Below, piece by piece: positions 34,343-43,139 of a stretch of DNA of 64,000 bases. This DNA comes from an uncultured Oscillospiraceae bacterium (GTDB lineage: Bacteria > Bacillota > Clostridia > Oscillospirales > Oscillospiraceae), in NCBI GenBank assembly GCA_910585265.1, contig CAJUCA010000001.1, positions 99,927-163,926 on the forward strand, read 5' to 3'. The translations under genes were made by a program, and so were the position numbers. Position 1 is the first letter of the stretch. Each line of letters starts with the position of its first letter. The notes beneath the pieces were generated by a model that was not told the DNA's origin, made no database searches, and was given only the letters and a program-made list of their open reading frames with translations.

Positions 34343-34853
34343 GGCTTTTCCCCCGCTTTCTGATGTTTGAAGTACAATAGACGGCCAGTGCCAGCGTGAG
34401 CAGGAACGGAACTCCGGTCACTGCCATCATCACAGCGGCCTCCCGGCAGTTTTCCACCAGATAGGGCTCGACGCTGGGGCCGATCAGCTTTGGGATGCGC
34501 TCAACCAGATATACGCCATTAGCGCATTCAAACAGTGCAAGAACTGCCGCCACCGGCCAGCCCACGGCACAGCCCACAGTGAGGCGGCTGCGTTTAGGCA
34601 ACGCTCTGGTGTAAAGGATGGACAGCGGCAGCAGGAACAGAAGGGGCACCCCGAGAACAACCGCCAACGCCCTGGCGATCTCAAAATCCTCGGCCAAGCG
34701 CAGGTTATAGCCCGCCTCCCAGTCATAGCCGTACCGAAGAACATCCGGCAGGAGCGCGAAAAGCCGCCAGAGGTCAGCCAGCTCCAACAGGCCAAAAAAC
34801 GCCGTGGCCAGCCAGCATAAGGCACAGCGAACCACGCTGCTGTTTTTCGCCAC
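34314..34853 (-). CDS. Hypothetical four-helix membrane protein
   Basis: 179 residues with four predicted membrane segments (about 10-35, 58-80, 90-110, 140-162) and a basic tail (NIRKRGKSREH). I do not recognise a family. The start is a GTG at 34853 a few bases after the HAD gene stop, with GGGGG upstream. The 29-bp overlap with tsaC suggests coupling. Coding is supported by the operon position and clean membrane pattern only. Confidence 0.65.
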   Translation of the reverse strand: MAKNSSVVRCALCWLATAFFGLLELADLWRLFALLPDVLRYGYDWEAGYNLRLAEDFEIARALAVVLGVPLLFLLPLSILYTRALPKRSRLTVGCAVGWPVAAVLALFECANGVYLVERIPKLIGPSVEPYLVENCREAAVMMAVTGVPFLLTLALAVYCTSNIRKRGKSREHAMPDRW

Positions 34854-34857
34854 GCCC

Positions 34858-35544
34858 TCACCCCCGCGCCGCTTTTCGTCCGGCCTGCCGCTGCTGATCG
34901 ATTCCAGGCCGGAGCAGCTCCTCCGGGCGGGCGATCACATAGTCCGCCCCGGCCCCCTCCAGCTCCTGCCGATCCCGGAAGCCCCACAGCACCCCCACCA
35001 CCGTCAGCCCGCCGTTCTTTCCCGTGAGCACGTCCACATTGCTGTCTCCCACAAACAGGGTGTGTTCCGGCTCCGCCCCCATCTGTTCCATGAGACGGCG
35101 CAGAAGGGTGGGGTCGGGCTTCACCGGGGCATCGGGCAGGGCCCCCTGCACCACGTCGAACACGCCCGGGAAATAGTGCTCCACCACCGGGCCCGCCAAG
35201 GCGTGGGCCTTGTTGGACAGCACCGCCAGACGCACCCCCTGCCCCTTCAACGCCGCCAAAAGCTCGGCTATGCCGGGATAGGGGGCGGTCTTGTCCTCCT
35301 TGTGCTCGCCGTAATAGGCGGAGAACTCCGCCAGCGCGCCCGCCAGCGTCTCCCCGTCCGTCCCGGCGGGGGCGAACCGCTCCACCAGCTTGGGGATGCC
35401 GTTTCCCACCATGCGTTTGTACGCGTCCACCGTATGGACGGGCCAGCCGCGGGCGGCGCATACGTGATTGCCCGCGTCCGCCAGATCGTCGATGGTGTTC
35501 AAAAGGGTGCCGTCCAGGTCAAAAATAACATAAGAAAACCGCAA
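34858..35544 (-). CDS. HAD-superfamily phosphatase (phosphoglycolate phosphatase-like)
   Basis: 228 residues. HAD motif I FDLDGTLLNT (Asp9, Asp11), motif II VLSNK, motif III lysine in KPDP and motif IV FVGDSNVD. The cap domain is helical (C1 type), as in Gph. Start is TTG at 35544, ten bases after AAGGAG. Substrate could be phosphoglycolate or another small phosphate ester. Confidence 0.9.
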   Translation of the reverse strand: MRFSYVIFDLDGTLLNTIDDLADAGNHVCAARGWPVHTVDAYKRMVGNGIPKLVERFAPAGTDGETLAGALAEFSAYYGEHKEDKTAPYPGIAELLAALKGQGVRLAVLSNKAHALAGPVVEHYFPGVFDVVQGALPDAPVKPDPTLLRRLMEQMGAEPEHTLFVGDSNVDVLTGKNGGLTVVGVLWGFRDRQELEGAGADYVIARPEELLRPGIDQQRQAGRKAARG

Positions 35545-35559
35545 TAGTGGTATTCTCCT

Positions 35560-35826
35560 TTACACTTCATATCTGCTTTGCATATCTCGAATTCGCTGAT
35601 TTTGCGTTTCATTCAAATTTACATATTTAGCGAGCTTAACGCCCTTATTTATTTCAGTTTGGTAGGAATGTGGCAATCCTGCAATTTTTAGAATCTCAGT
35701 TTTCCCAAAATGATCTAATATTCCCGCATAATAAATTCCAAACAAACGAATATTTAACGTTTTTTCCTTTGTTTGGGCTGTTTCATACATTTCTTTCAAA
35801 ACATTGCCTAAAACATACTCTGTCAC
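35560..35826 (-). CDS. Small AT-rich gene, HTH-like protein of unknown function
   Basis: 88 residues, start GTG at 35826, two bases after the prfA stop, with AAAGGGCG inside the end of prfA. The segment KTEILKIAGLPHSYQTEIN followed by KGVKLAKYV reads like a helix-turn-helix, but I do not recognise the family. Base composition is strikingly AT-rich (A/T-ending codons) against GC-rich neighbours, from about 35545 to 35830. This suggests recent horizontal gain between prfA and the HAD gene. Whether it is expressed with prfA cannot be told. Confidence 0.65.
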   Translation of the reverse strand: MTEYVLGNVLKEMYETAQTKEKTLNIRLFGIYYAGILDHFGKTEILKIAGLPHSYQTEINKGVKLAKYVNLNETQNQRIRDMQSRYEV

Positions 35827-35828
35827 TC

Positions 35829-36860
35829 TTATTCACGCCCTTTCAGCTGCTCGGCTTGGTTCGCCATAGTCAGCGCGTCAATGATCTCGTCCAGATCGCC
35901 GTCCATCACCCCGTCCAGCTTGTAGAGCGTCAGCCCCACCCGGTGGTCGGTGAGCCGCCCCTGGGGGAAGTTATAGGTGCGGACGCGCTCGTTGCGCATA
36001 CCCGTGCCCACCTGGCTGCGGCGGTTCTCGCCGTACTCGGACTCCACCCGTTCCCGCTCCCGGTCGTACAGGATGGAGGCCAAAAGCCGCATGGCCTTCT
36101 CCCGGTTCTGGAACTGGCTGCGCTCCTGCTGGCACTCCACCACCGTCCCGGTGGGCTTGTGGATGAGCCGCACGGCGGAGGAGGTCTTGTTGATGTGCTG
36201 GCCCCCCGCCCCGGAGGAGCGGAACACCTGCATCTCCACGTCGGCGGGGTTGATCTCCACGTCCACCGTCTCCATCTCCGGCAGGACGGCCACCGTCACG
36301 GTGGAGGTATGAATCCGCCCGCCGGACTCCGTTTCCGGCACCCGCTGTACCCGGTGGACGCCGCTTTCAAACTTGAGCCGCGACCAGGCCCCGTCCCCCT
36401 GGACAGTGAAGGAGATCTCCTTTACCCCGCCCAGCTCCGTTTCGCTGGCGGAATTGATCTCCACCTGCCAGCCCCGCTTTTCCGCGTACATGGTATACAT
36501 CCGGGTGAGGGAGTGGGCAAACAGGGCGGATTCCTCCCCCCCTACTCCGGCCCGTATCTCCATGATGACGTTCTTGCCGTCGTTGGGGTCCTTGGGCAGC
36601 AGGAGGATTTTGATCTCCCGCTCCAGCCGCTCTATGTCCTCCCTGGCCTGGGCCAGCTCCTGCTGGGCCAGCTCCCGCATCTCCGGGTCGGACAGCAGCT
36701 CCTCCGCCTCCGCCAGATCGGACTGGGCCCTGCACAACCCCCGGTAGGCCGTCACCAGCGGCTCAAGCTCCCGCTGCTCCCGGTTCAGGCGGGAGACCAG
36801 CTCGGGGTCGCTGTAGGTCTCGTTGGCGGCCAGCCGGGCCTCCAACTCCTGATATCTCAA
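35829..36860 (-). CDS. prfA: Peptide chain release factor 1
   Basis: Class I release factor reading UAA and UAG. The codon-recognition PxT motif is PET in VPETESGG, and [15 protein letters not shown] with the catalytic GGQ is at about residue 220. As given the protein starts at TTG (36860, 343 residues), but this codon has no ribosome site. The homologous N-terminus continues nine codons upstream ([10 protein letters not shown]) to an ATA at 36887-36885, which has AGGTG seven bases upstream and an in-frame TGA three codons before it. The true start is therefore probably ATA, or an ATG changed to ATA, giving 352 residues. A tiny ATG frame (MAGETA) overlaps the same site. Confidence 0.93.
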   Translation of the reverse strand: MRYQELEARLAANETYSDPELVSRLNREQRELEPLVTAYRGLCRAQSDLAEAEELLSDPEMRELAQQELAQAREDIERLEREIKILLLPKDPNDGKNVIMEIRAGVGGEESALFAHSLTRMYTMYAEKRGWQVEINSASETELGGVKEISFTVQGDGAWSRLKFESGVHRVQRVPETESGGRIHTSTVTVAVLPEMETVDVEINPADVEMQVFRSSGAGGQHINKTSSAVRLIHKPTGTVVECQQERSQFQNREKAMRLLASILYDRERERVESEYGENRRSQVGTGMRNERVRTYNFPQGRLTDHRVGLTLYKLDGVMDGDLDEIIDALTMANQAEQLKGRE

Positions 36861-36983
36861 TTCAATGGTTTTTAACTGCGTGTCTATGCCGTTTCACCTG
36901 CCATATCCTTCTGATAGATGGGCGCACATCCGCGCCCGCAAATAGGCCAAACGCCAGAAAGGGCGGACGCGCACTGCGCGCCC

Positions 36984-37640
36984 CTACCCCCGGTCAAACA
37001 GGAACGATTTCACCAACGCCAGCGGCTCCCGGAAGAACATCTGGACCCGGGAGGGCGCGTGGCTCACCGGGGCGGCCAGGGTGGAAATATGCTGGTCATT
37101 GTATTCCTCACCCCGCAAGCTGTCGGCCCGCACCCGGTTCCACAGCATTTCAATGCGGGCCAGATGGAAGCCGCTGGACACCAGGAGCACATCGTCGGTC
37201 AGGCTCCACCCCTCCCGCTCCATCAGGGCAAAGGTGTTGTTGATATTCTGCCAGGTGTTCCGGGACTTGTCCTCCATGAAGATCTGATCCCCGTCCACCC
37301 CGTGGGCGGTGAGGTAGTCATACATTCCCTGGGCCTCGGAGATGTGCTCGTCGTCCCCCTTGCCTCCGGTGACGATGATCTTCATGTCAGGATGCTCCTC
37401 CCAGTAGGCCAGGGCGGTGTCCAGCCGGTCCCGGAGGAGAATGGACGGCCCGTCCCTCCGCATCTGGCACCCGAAAATCACCATGACCTGGGGATCGCCC
37501 GCCGCCTTGTTCCGGCTGTGCAGGCCGATATAGGCCTCCAATGCCCCGAAGGCCACAGCCCCCGCCACAACCAACGCCAGCAGGGCCAGCAGCCACTTCC
37601 GCGCCCCGCTCCGTCCCCGGTAGCCAGTATATTCTTTCAT
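36984..37640 (-). CDS. YdcF/SanA-like DUF218 membrane-anchored protein
   Basis: 218 residues. One N-terminal transmembrane helix (about 16-38), then the DUF218 domain: VMVIFGCQMRRDGPS, IIVTGGKGDDE, EDKSRNTWQNINN and VLLVSSGFHLARIEML are the typical conserved segments. SanA/YdcF members are linked with envelope integrity or bind S-adenosylmethionine, and the biochemical role is uncertain. It begins three bases after the ABC-F gene stop. Confidence 0.88.
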   Translation of the reverse strand: MKEYTGYRGRSGARKWLLALLALVVAGAVAFGALEAYIGLHSRNKAAGDPQVMVIFGCQMRRDGPSILLRDRLDTALAYWEEHPDMKIIVTGGKGDDEHISEAQGMYDYLTAHGVDGDQIFMEDKSRNTWQNINNTFALMEREGWSLTDDVLLVSSGFHLARIEMLWNRVRADSLRGEEYNDQHISTLAAPVSHAPSRVQMFFREPLALVKSFLFDRG

Positions 37641-37643
37641 CCC

Positions 37644-39551
37644 TTACGACCCCTTTGCGTCCTCTAATTCCGCCGCCAGCCGCTCCCATTCTGCGTAGCA
37701 GCGGGCCAGCTCGTCCTCCACCGACTCCCGTTCCCGGTAGATCTCCTGGAGCCTCAAATAGTCCGACGCGGCCCCCTCCGCCTCCTGGGCCAGCTCGTCC
37801 AGCCGCACCTCCAGCTTTTCCACCGCCCGCTCGGCGGCGCGCACCTGCTTTTCCAGCTCCTTGGTGCCGCCGGGACGGCGGGGCCTGTCCTCCTTCGGCT
37901 TCTCCGGCTCCGGGGCGGGGGCTTTGCCGTTTTTGAACTGCTCCTGACGCTCCCGGAAGGCCCGGAACTCGCTGTAGGTGCCCTTGAAGTCGGTGATCTG
38001 CCCGTTTTCCAGCATCCACACCCGGGTGGCGAACTTCTCGATGAAATAGCGGTCGTGGGAGACGAACAGCAGGTTGCCGCCGTACTCCTCCACCGCCTCC
38101 TCGATCCACTCCCGGGAGTCGATGTCCAGGTGGTTGGTGGGCTCGTCCAGGATGAGCAGGTTGATCCGGCTGTCCATGAGCATACACAGGCGCAGCCGGG
38201 ACTGCTCCCCGCCGGACAGGGCGGACACCACCTTGAACACGTCCTCCCCCCGGAACTTGAAGGCCGCCAGCCGATCCCTCGCCTCCTGGGTGGAGCAGTT
38301 CTGGGCGTACAGCATGGTGTCCACCAGATTCCGGTCGGGCCGGTCAAAGTGGATGATCTGGGGCAGGTAGCCGATCCGGATGGACGGCCCCAGGTAGATG
38401 GAGCCGGAGTCCGGGGCCTCCTCCTCCATGATGAGCTTGATGAAGGTGGATTTCCCGGTGCCGTTGTCCCCCAAGAGGGCGATCCGCTCGCCCCCCGTCA
38501 CATCCAGGTTGATGTGGTCGAACAGCACCCGATCCCCGAAGGACTTTTTCAGCTCCGTCACCACCAGGGCCTCGTCCCCGTGGAACTCCCGCTCGCCGAA
38601 GCGGGTGGACAGCTTGCGCTCCTTGGTGGGCTTGTCCGTGGTGCGCATCCGCTCGATCCGCCGCTCCATGTTGATGGCCCGGCGGTACTGCTTGTCGTTC
38701 CCCTTGAAGGCCCACAGGCGCATCTGCTCCGCCGCCGCCTCCAGCTGGGCGATCTTGGCCTGCTCCTTCTCGTACTGCTTCAGCCGCTCCAGGTAGCGGC
38801 GTTCCTTCTCCTCCACGTAGAAGGAGTAATTGCCGGAGTACAGCTCCGCCTTGCCGTCCTGGATCTCCGCCACCCGTTTTACCACCTTGTCCAGGAACCA
38901 GCGGTCGTGGGAGATGGCCAGCACCGTGCCCTTGAACCGCTCCAGGTAGCCCTCCAGCCACTCGGTGGCGTTGAGGTCCAGGTGGTTGGTGGGCTCGTCC
39001 AGCAGGAGGATGTCGGTGTCCTCTAAAATCAGCCGGGCCAGATTGATCCGGGTCTTTTCCCCGCCGGACAGCGCGTCAAAGGGCCGGGAGCGCATCTCAC
39101 CCCCGATCCCCAGGCCGTTGCAGACCTTGTTTAACCTTGTTTCGGTGTCGTACCCGCCCCCGGCCTCAAAGGCGGCGGTGAGCTTGTCGTACCGGGCCAT
39201 GACGGCGGGGTCCGCCCCGTCCGCCATCCTGGCCGCCAGCTCCGCCAGCTCCCCCTCCATGGCATGGAGAGGAGCGAAGGCGGTGTCCAGCACGTCCCGG
39301 ACGGTGTAGCCCTCCGGGTACACCGGGATCTGGGAGATCAGACCGATCCGCTTGTCCGGGGCGATGGAGATGGTCCCCTCGTCCGGGTCCACCTGCCCGG
39401 TCATCATGCGGAAGATGGTGGTCTTGCCTGCCCCGTTCCGGCCCAGCAGGCCCACCCGCTCCCCCTGGTCGATCTGGAGGGAGAAGCCGTCCAATATCCG
39501 TTTGCCGACCTCGAACTCCTTGACGAGGCCGGTGAGCTGTATGTCAATCAT
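37644..39551 (-). CDS. ABC-F family ATPase
   Basis: 635 residues with two ABC ATPase domains and no membrane segments. Walker A GRNGAGKTT and GDNGTGKST, signature LSGGEKTRINLA and LSGGEQSRLRLC, Walker B LLLDEPTNHLD in both. The interdomain linker (about 240-310, charged helices) and a C-terminal coiled coil (about 545-630) are ABC-F features. These proteins bind the ribosomal E site and help stalled translation or protect against antibiotics; this one looks like the YdiF/Uup housekeeping groups. AAGGAG lies 11 bases before the ATG. Confidence 0.93.
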   Translation of the reverse strand: MIDIQLTGLVKEFEVGKRILDGFSLQIDQGERVGLLGRNGAGKTTIFRMMTGQVDPDEGTISIAPDKRIGLISQIPVYPEGYTVRDVLDTAFAPLHAMEGELAELAARMADGADPAVMARYDKLTAAFEAGGGYDTETRLNKVCNGLGIGGEMRSRPFDALSGGEKTRINLARLILEDTDILLLDEPTNHLDLNATEWLEGYLERFKGTVLAISHDRWFLDKVVKRVAEIQDGKAELYSGNYSFYVEEKERRYLERLKQYEKEQAKIAQLEAAAEQMRLWAFKGNDKQYRRAINMERRIERMRTTDKPTKERKLSTRFGEREFHGDEALVVTELKKSFGDRVLFDHINLDVTGGERIALLGDNGTGKSTFIKLIMEEEAPDSGSIYLGPSIRIGYLPQIIHFDRPDRNLVDTMLYAQNCSTQEARDRLAAFKFRGEDVFKVVSALSGGEQSRLRLCMLMDSRINLLILDEPTNHLDIDSREWIEEAVEEYGGNLLFVSHDRYFIEKFATRVWMLENGQITDFKGTYSEFRAFRERQEQFKNGKAPAPEPEKPKEDRPRRPGGTKELEKQVRAAERAVEKLEVRLDELAQEAEGAASDYLRLQEIYRERESVEDELARCYAEWERLAAELEDAKGS

Positions 39552-39651
39552 GGGTAACTGTTCTCCTTATCAGGCGCAGGGGCGCGCCCTGCGCGCCCGC
39601 CCCCCAACCGCGCGAGCCTGCGGGCGGACAATGTCCGCCCCCGCAAACCCG

Positions 39652-41043
39652 TTATTGCGGAACGTTTTCTAACAGATAATCTACAATTTTTTCAAAGGCC
39701 ATGGAGCGGGACGCCTTGACCAAAATCGTGGCCCCCGCCCGCACCTCCCGGGACAGGGCGTTTTTGGCCTCGTCCAGGGTGGGGAAGTAGTCCGCCTGCT
39801 CCAGCCCCGCGTCCCTGGCCCCCTCCGCCATGAACCGGGCCAGATCGCCGATGGCGATGAGCCGGTCCGTGCCGGACTGGGCGAAGCACCCACCCACCGC
39901 CCGGTGGAACTGCTCCCCGCCGGGGCCCAGCTCCTTCATGTCGCCCACGACGGCCACCTTCCGGCGTTTCTGCCCCGCGTCGCCCAAAACCGCCGCCGCC
40001 GCCCGCATGGACTGGGGGTTGGCGTTGTAGGCGTCGTTGAGTATGACGATGTCCCCCTTGCACCGGACAATGTTCATCCGCATCTTGGTGGGCAGGAACG
40101 CGCCGATCCCCCGGACGATCTCGTCGGGGGCCATGCCCAGGGCCTCTCCCACGGCGGCGGCCATGAGGGTGGGGTAGATCATGTGGCTTCCCAGGGCGGG
40201 TATGTCCGCCTCAAACTGGCCCCTGGGGGTCTTGACCCGGCAGGTCAGGTGCCCCCCGTCGCCGCTGTTCAGATCCCGGGCGGTGTAGTCCAGCCCCTCG
40301 CCGCCCCCCACAAACACGGCGCGCTGGGACAGGGTGCCTTTGAGGGTGGCCAGCAGGGGATCATCCCCGTTGAGGACGGCCAGGCCGTCCCGCTTCAGGT
40401 GGGGGAAGATCTCGCACTTGGCCTTGAAGATATTTTCCCGGCTGCCCAGGTTCTCGATGTGGGCATCCCCGATGTTGGTGATCAGGGCCATGTCCGGCTC
40501 CACTAAACGGGCCAGGTTGTCGATCTCCCCGGCGTGGTCCATCCCCAGCTCCACCACGCACACCTCATGCCCTTTCTCCAGCTTCAGCAGGGTGAGGGGC
40601 ACGCCGATGTCGTTGTTGAAGTTCCCCTCCGTCTTGTGGACCCGGAACCTGGCCCCCAGGACGGCAGCCACCATGTCCTTGGTGGTGGTCTTTCCCACCG
40701 AGCCGGTGACTGCGATGAAGGGGATGGGGAACAGGCCCTTGTAGTACCGGGCCAGCTCCCACAGGGCGCGCTGGGTGGAGCGCACCTTGATATAAAATTT
40801 TCCGGGCAGATAACTCTCCCGCTCCCGGGCGGTGAGACAGCCCGCGGCCCCCGCCTCCAGGGCGGCGTTGATGAAGGAATGGCCGTCGAACCGCTCCCCC
40901 TCCAGGGGGATGAACAGACAGCCCGGAGTGATGCTCCGGCTGTCGGTGCACACGTCCGCCGCGGTGGCGTCCAGGTCGGCGAAATCCCCCAGCAGGGTGC
41001 CGCCCACCGCTTCTAGAAGCTGTCTCAGCGTCAGTTTCTCCAT
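39652..41043 (-). CDS. murF: UDP-N-acetylmuramoyl-tripeptide--D-alanyl-D-alanine ligase
   Basis: 463 residues. Mur ligase P-loop AVTGSVGKTTTKDM at about residue 110, HKTEGNFNNDIGVPLTLL and ILNDAYNANPQSM as MurF signatures. It adds D-Ala-D-Ala to UDP-MurNAc-tripeptide in the cytosol. ATG at 41043 follows AGAGGAG; the 34-codon in-frame extension runs into palindromic element D and was rejected. Downstream of ddl on the same strand, so the two steps that make and use D-Ala-D-Ala are adjacent, separated by the repeat. Confidence 0.97.
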   Translation of the reverse strand: MEKLTLRQLLEAVGGTLLGDFADLDATAADVCTDSRSITPGCLFIPLEGERFDGHSFINAALEAGAAGCLTARERESYLPGKFYIKVRSTQRALWELARYYKGLFPIPFIAVTGSVGKTTTKDMVAAVLGARFRVHKTEGNFNNDIGVPLTLLKLEKGHEVCVVELGMDHAGEIDNLARLVEPDMALITNIGDAHIENLGSRENIFKAKCEIFPHLKRDGLAVLNGDDPLLATLKGTLSQRAVFVGGGEGLDYTARDLNSGDGGHLTCRVKTPRGQFEADIPALGSHMIYPTLMAAAVGEALGMAPDEIVRGIGAFLPTKMRMNIVRCKGDIVILNDAYNANPQSMRAAAAVLGDAGQKRRKVAVVGDMKELGPGGEQFHRAVGGCFAQSGTDRLIAIGDLARFMAEGARDAGLEQADYFPTLDEAKNALSREVRAGATILVKASRSMAFEKIVDYLLENVPQ

Positions 41044-41062
41044 AATCGCGCTCCTCTCTCTT

Positions 41063-41225
41063 AGAGCCTGTTTAGAATCTGTCAAAACGCCATCCCGGCA
41101 CATCTTTTTCCGCTGGGCCGCGTTGACTTGACTTGAAATACACAAAGTATTCCTGCGTCAAATCGCCTTGCCCAGCGAAAAAATACGCCCCTGTCTGGCA
41201 TTCCGCCAGATTTTAAACAGGCTCT
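41063..41225 (+). repeat. Palindromic element, copy D (163 bp)
   Basis: Terminal inverted repeats match 18 of 19 (AGAGCCTGTTTAGAATCTG at left). The inner stem is GTTGAC with GTCAA, again different from the other copies but paired. The core CTTGAAATACACAAAGTATT is intact. It fills the gap between ddl and murF, 20 bp before the murF start, and so lies in a likely shared transcript. Confidence 0.9.
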
Positions 41226-41253
41226 TGGGCGGGGCCAGCCCCTCCCCCACAGG

Positions 41254-42300
41254 TCATTTTCCGGCCTTCCGGGCCTTTAGGGACGCGGTGATGATCCGCT
41301 CGCACAGCTCGCCGTAGCCGATGCCCACCGCCGCCGCCTCCTGGGGCAGGAGGCTGGTGGGGGTCATCCCCGGCAGGGTGTTGATCTCCAGGAACCAGGG
41401 CGTGCCGTCCTCCTCCACAATGAAGTCCGCCCGGGCGTACACCGACAGGCCCAGGCCGCGGAACACCGTCAACGCCGCCTCCCCCAGCCGCTGTTCCCAC
41501 TCCGCCGGAATGGGGGCGGGGCAGAACTCCTCCGCCGCCCCGGGCTGGTACTTGTTCTCGTAGTCGTAGAAGCCCTCCTTGGGCACGATCTCAATGGAGG
41601 GCAGGGCCTTGTCCTCCAAAATGCCCACCTGGATCTCCCGGCCCGCCACGTACTGCTCAATGACGCACACGCCGCCGCAGGACAGGCCGTCCCGCAGGGC
41701 GGCGGGCAGGTCCTCCCCCCTCCGGACAACGGACACCCCGATGGACGAGCCGGAGGCCACCGGCTTCACCACGCAGGGGGTGTCCAGACGCTCCGCCAGG
41801 GCGGGTATCTCCTCCTCTGTGTACTTCACCAGCTCCCACTTGGGCGTGCGGACCCCCAGGGGGGCCGCCACCCGCTTGGTCAGATCCTTGTCCATGGCGA
41901 TGGCACTGCCTAAATGGCCCGCCCCGGTGTAGGGGATGCCCAGCAGGTCCAGGGCGGCCTGCACCCGGCCGTCCTCCCCGCAGGCCCCGTGGAGGCCCAG
42001 GAACACCACGTCCGCCATGCCGCACAGATCCAGCACCCCGGGCCCAAACTGGCTGGCTCCACCCTCTGTCCGGGACGCCTTCACCGACTCCAGATCCGGG
42101 GCCTGCCGCCCGATCCGGGTAAGCTCCTCCGGGATGGGGGCGGCGAACAGGGCGGCGGGCTCCTCCCCGGTGCCCAGGTACATATCGATCAGGGCCGTCT
42201 CGTGCCCCCGCTCCCGCAGGGCGGCGCACACCTTGCAGCCGCTGGAGAGGGACACATTGCGCTCCGGGCTGAGGCCCCCGGCCAAAACAACGATTTTCAT
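41254..42300 (-). CDS. ddl: D-alanine--D-alanine ligase
   Basis: 348 residues, ATP-grasp fold. N-terminal LAGGLSPERNVSLSSG, GLHGACGEDGRVQAALDLLGIPYTG split over the conserved H-G-x2-G-E-D-G region, KPVASGSSIGVSVV, and EINTLPGMTPTSLLP at the metal site. It joins two D-Ala for peptidoglycan. AAGGAG lies seven bases before the ATG. Confidence 0.97.
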   Translation of the reverse strand: MKIVVLAGGLSPERNVSLSSGCKVCAALRERGHETALIDMYLGTGEEPAALFAAPIPEELTRIGRQAPDLESVKASRTEGGASQFGPGVLDLCGMADVVFLGLHGACGEDGRVQAALDLLGIPYTGAGHLGSAIAMDKDLTKRVAAPLGVRTPKWELVKYTEEEIPALAERLDTPCVVKPVASGSSIGVSVVRRGEDLPAALRDGLSCGGVCVIEQYVAGREIQVGILEDKALPSIEIVPKEGFYDYENKYQPGAAEEFCPAPIPAEWEQRLGEAALTVFRGLGLSVYARADFIVEEDGTPWFLEINTLPGMTPTSLLPQEAAAVGIGYGELCERIITASLKARKAGK

Positions 42301-42355
42301 AACGGTTCTCCTTATTCCACGAGGTATTCCACCTCTATTTTATGCTGGAAAGAAA

Positions 42356-42384
42356 ATTATACCACAACCCCCCGGAGGAAACAA
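42356..42384 (-). promoter_or_regulatory. ddl promoter
   Basis: TTGTTT, 17 bases, TATAAT on the minus strand, about 55 bases before the ddl start. A second AT-rich TAAAAT lies closer (about 42337-42342). Confidence 0.65.
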
Positions 42385-42517
42385 GTAGGGGACCTGATTT
42401 TGCCCCGAACTCCCGCCGTCCCCGCGGCATAGCATAAAACCAGCGGCGGAATTTCAAGCCCCATGTCCCTCCGGATCGCGAGACAAGCCCGCCCGCATCC
42501 GGCCCGGCCGCGAAAAG

Positions 42518-42547
42518 AGCGGGCAGGGATTCCCATCCCTGCCCGCT
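42518..42547 (-). terminator. Terminator of the hypothetical gene at 42575
   Basis: Perfect 13-bp arms AGCGGGCAGGGAT with a 4-nt loop and CTTTTC after it on the minus strand. Confidence 0.8.
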
Positions 42548-42574
42548 TCGCGCTCCAGACCGTGCTTCCTCCGG

Positions 42575-42982
42575 TCAGCAGTCCACGGTGATGTTGTCGG
42601 TGCCGTGGGCCTCGAACTCGTCGATGTAGGCGTCGATGCGCTGGGCCAGCTCGTCGTAATTGCTCTCGTCGATGGGCACGTCGTCCATATCCCGGCGGGC
42701 CAGATCCTCCGCCAGGATCTCAAAGAACACGTTGTTCTCATACTCCATGATGGCCTCGTGAATGCCCCCCTCCGCAAAGGCCCGGGAGGGGATCACGTCC
42801 CCCTGGTAGGTCTCCGCCAGGGAGGGCATCCCCTCCTGGGCGGCCCGGGCAAAGAGCAGGCTCTCCACCTCGTCGTAGTCCTTGAAGCGGTCCTCGCCCC
42901 GGGTGGAATTGAGAATCCAGTTCCCGATGTATACCAAATCCAGCAGCCGGCGCAGCTGCTTGCGTGTCAGCTCCAATTCCAT
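42575..42982 (-). CDS. Hypothetical acidic protein
   Basis: 135 residues, highly acidic, mostly helical by appearance (LELTRKQLRRLLDLVYIGNW; EYENNVFFEILAEDLARRDM). No signal peptide or membrane helix. I do not recognise the family. It has a good ribosome site (GAAGGAGGG), a near-consensus promoter and a terminator, so it is a real single gene, divergent from the SSB-like gene. Confidence 0.8.
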   Translation of the reverse strand: MELELTRKQLRRLLDLVYIGNWILNSTRGEDRFKDYDEVESLLFARAAQEGMPSLAETYQGDVIPSRAFAEGGIHEAIMEYENNVFFEILAEDLARRDMDDVPIDESNYDELAQRIDAYIDEFEAHGTDNITVDC

Positions 42983-43043
42983 CTTCAGCCCTCCTTCGGC
43001 TTCGTGTGCGCGGGACGCCCGGCGCGCCCCCGATCCCCTCTAT

Positions 43044-43071
43044 TTTATACGCCCCCCGCCCCGTTTGTCAA
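43044..43071 (-). promoter_or_regulatory. Promoter of the hypothetical acidic protein
   Basis: Minus-strand TTGACA, 16 bases, TATAAA about 60 bases before the start codon. Confidence 0.7.
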
Positions 43072-43139
43072 TGGGCATACTTGGCTTGCCCCCGGCATAT
43101 AGTGAACAGGCCAACACATGACGACGGAGCGTGATACCA

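Noticed and set aside
36910-36990. GC-rich short palindromes (also 39570-39650 and 44965-44990) as a further repeat family
   Set aside because: The three are short, differ in sequence and could be simple GC hairpins; not enough shared sequence to claim a family.
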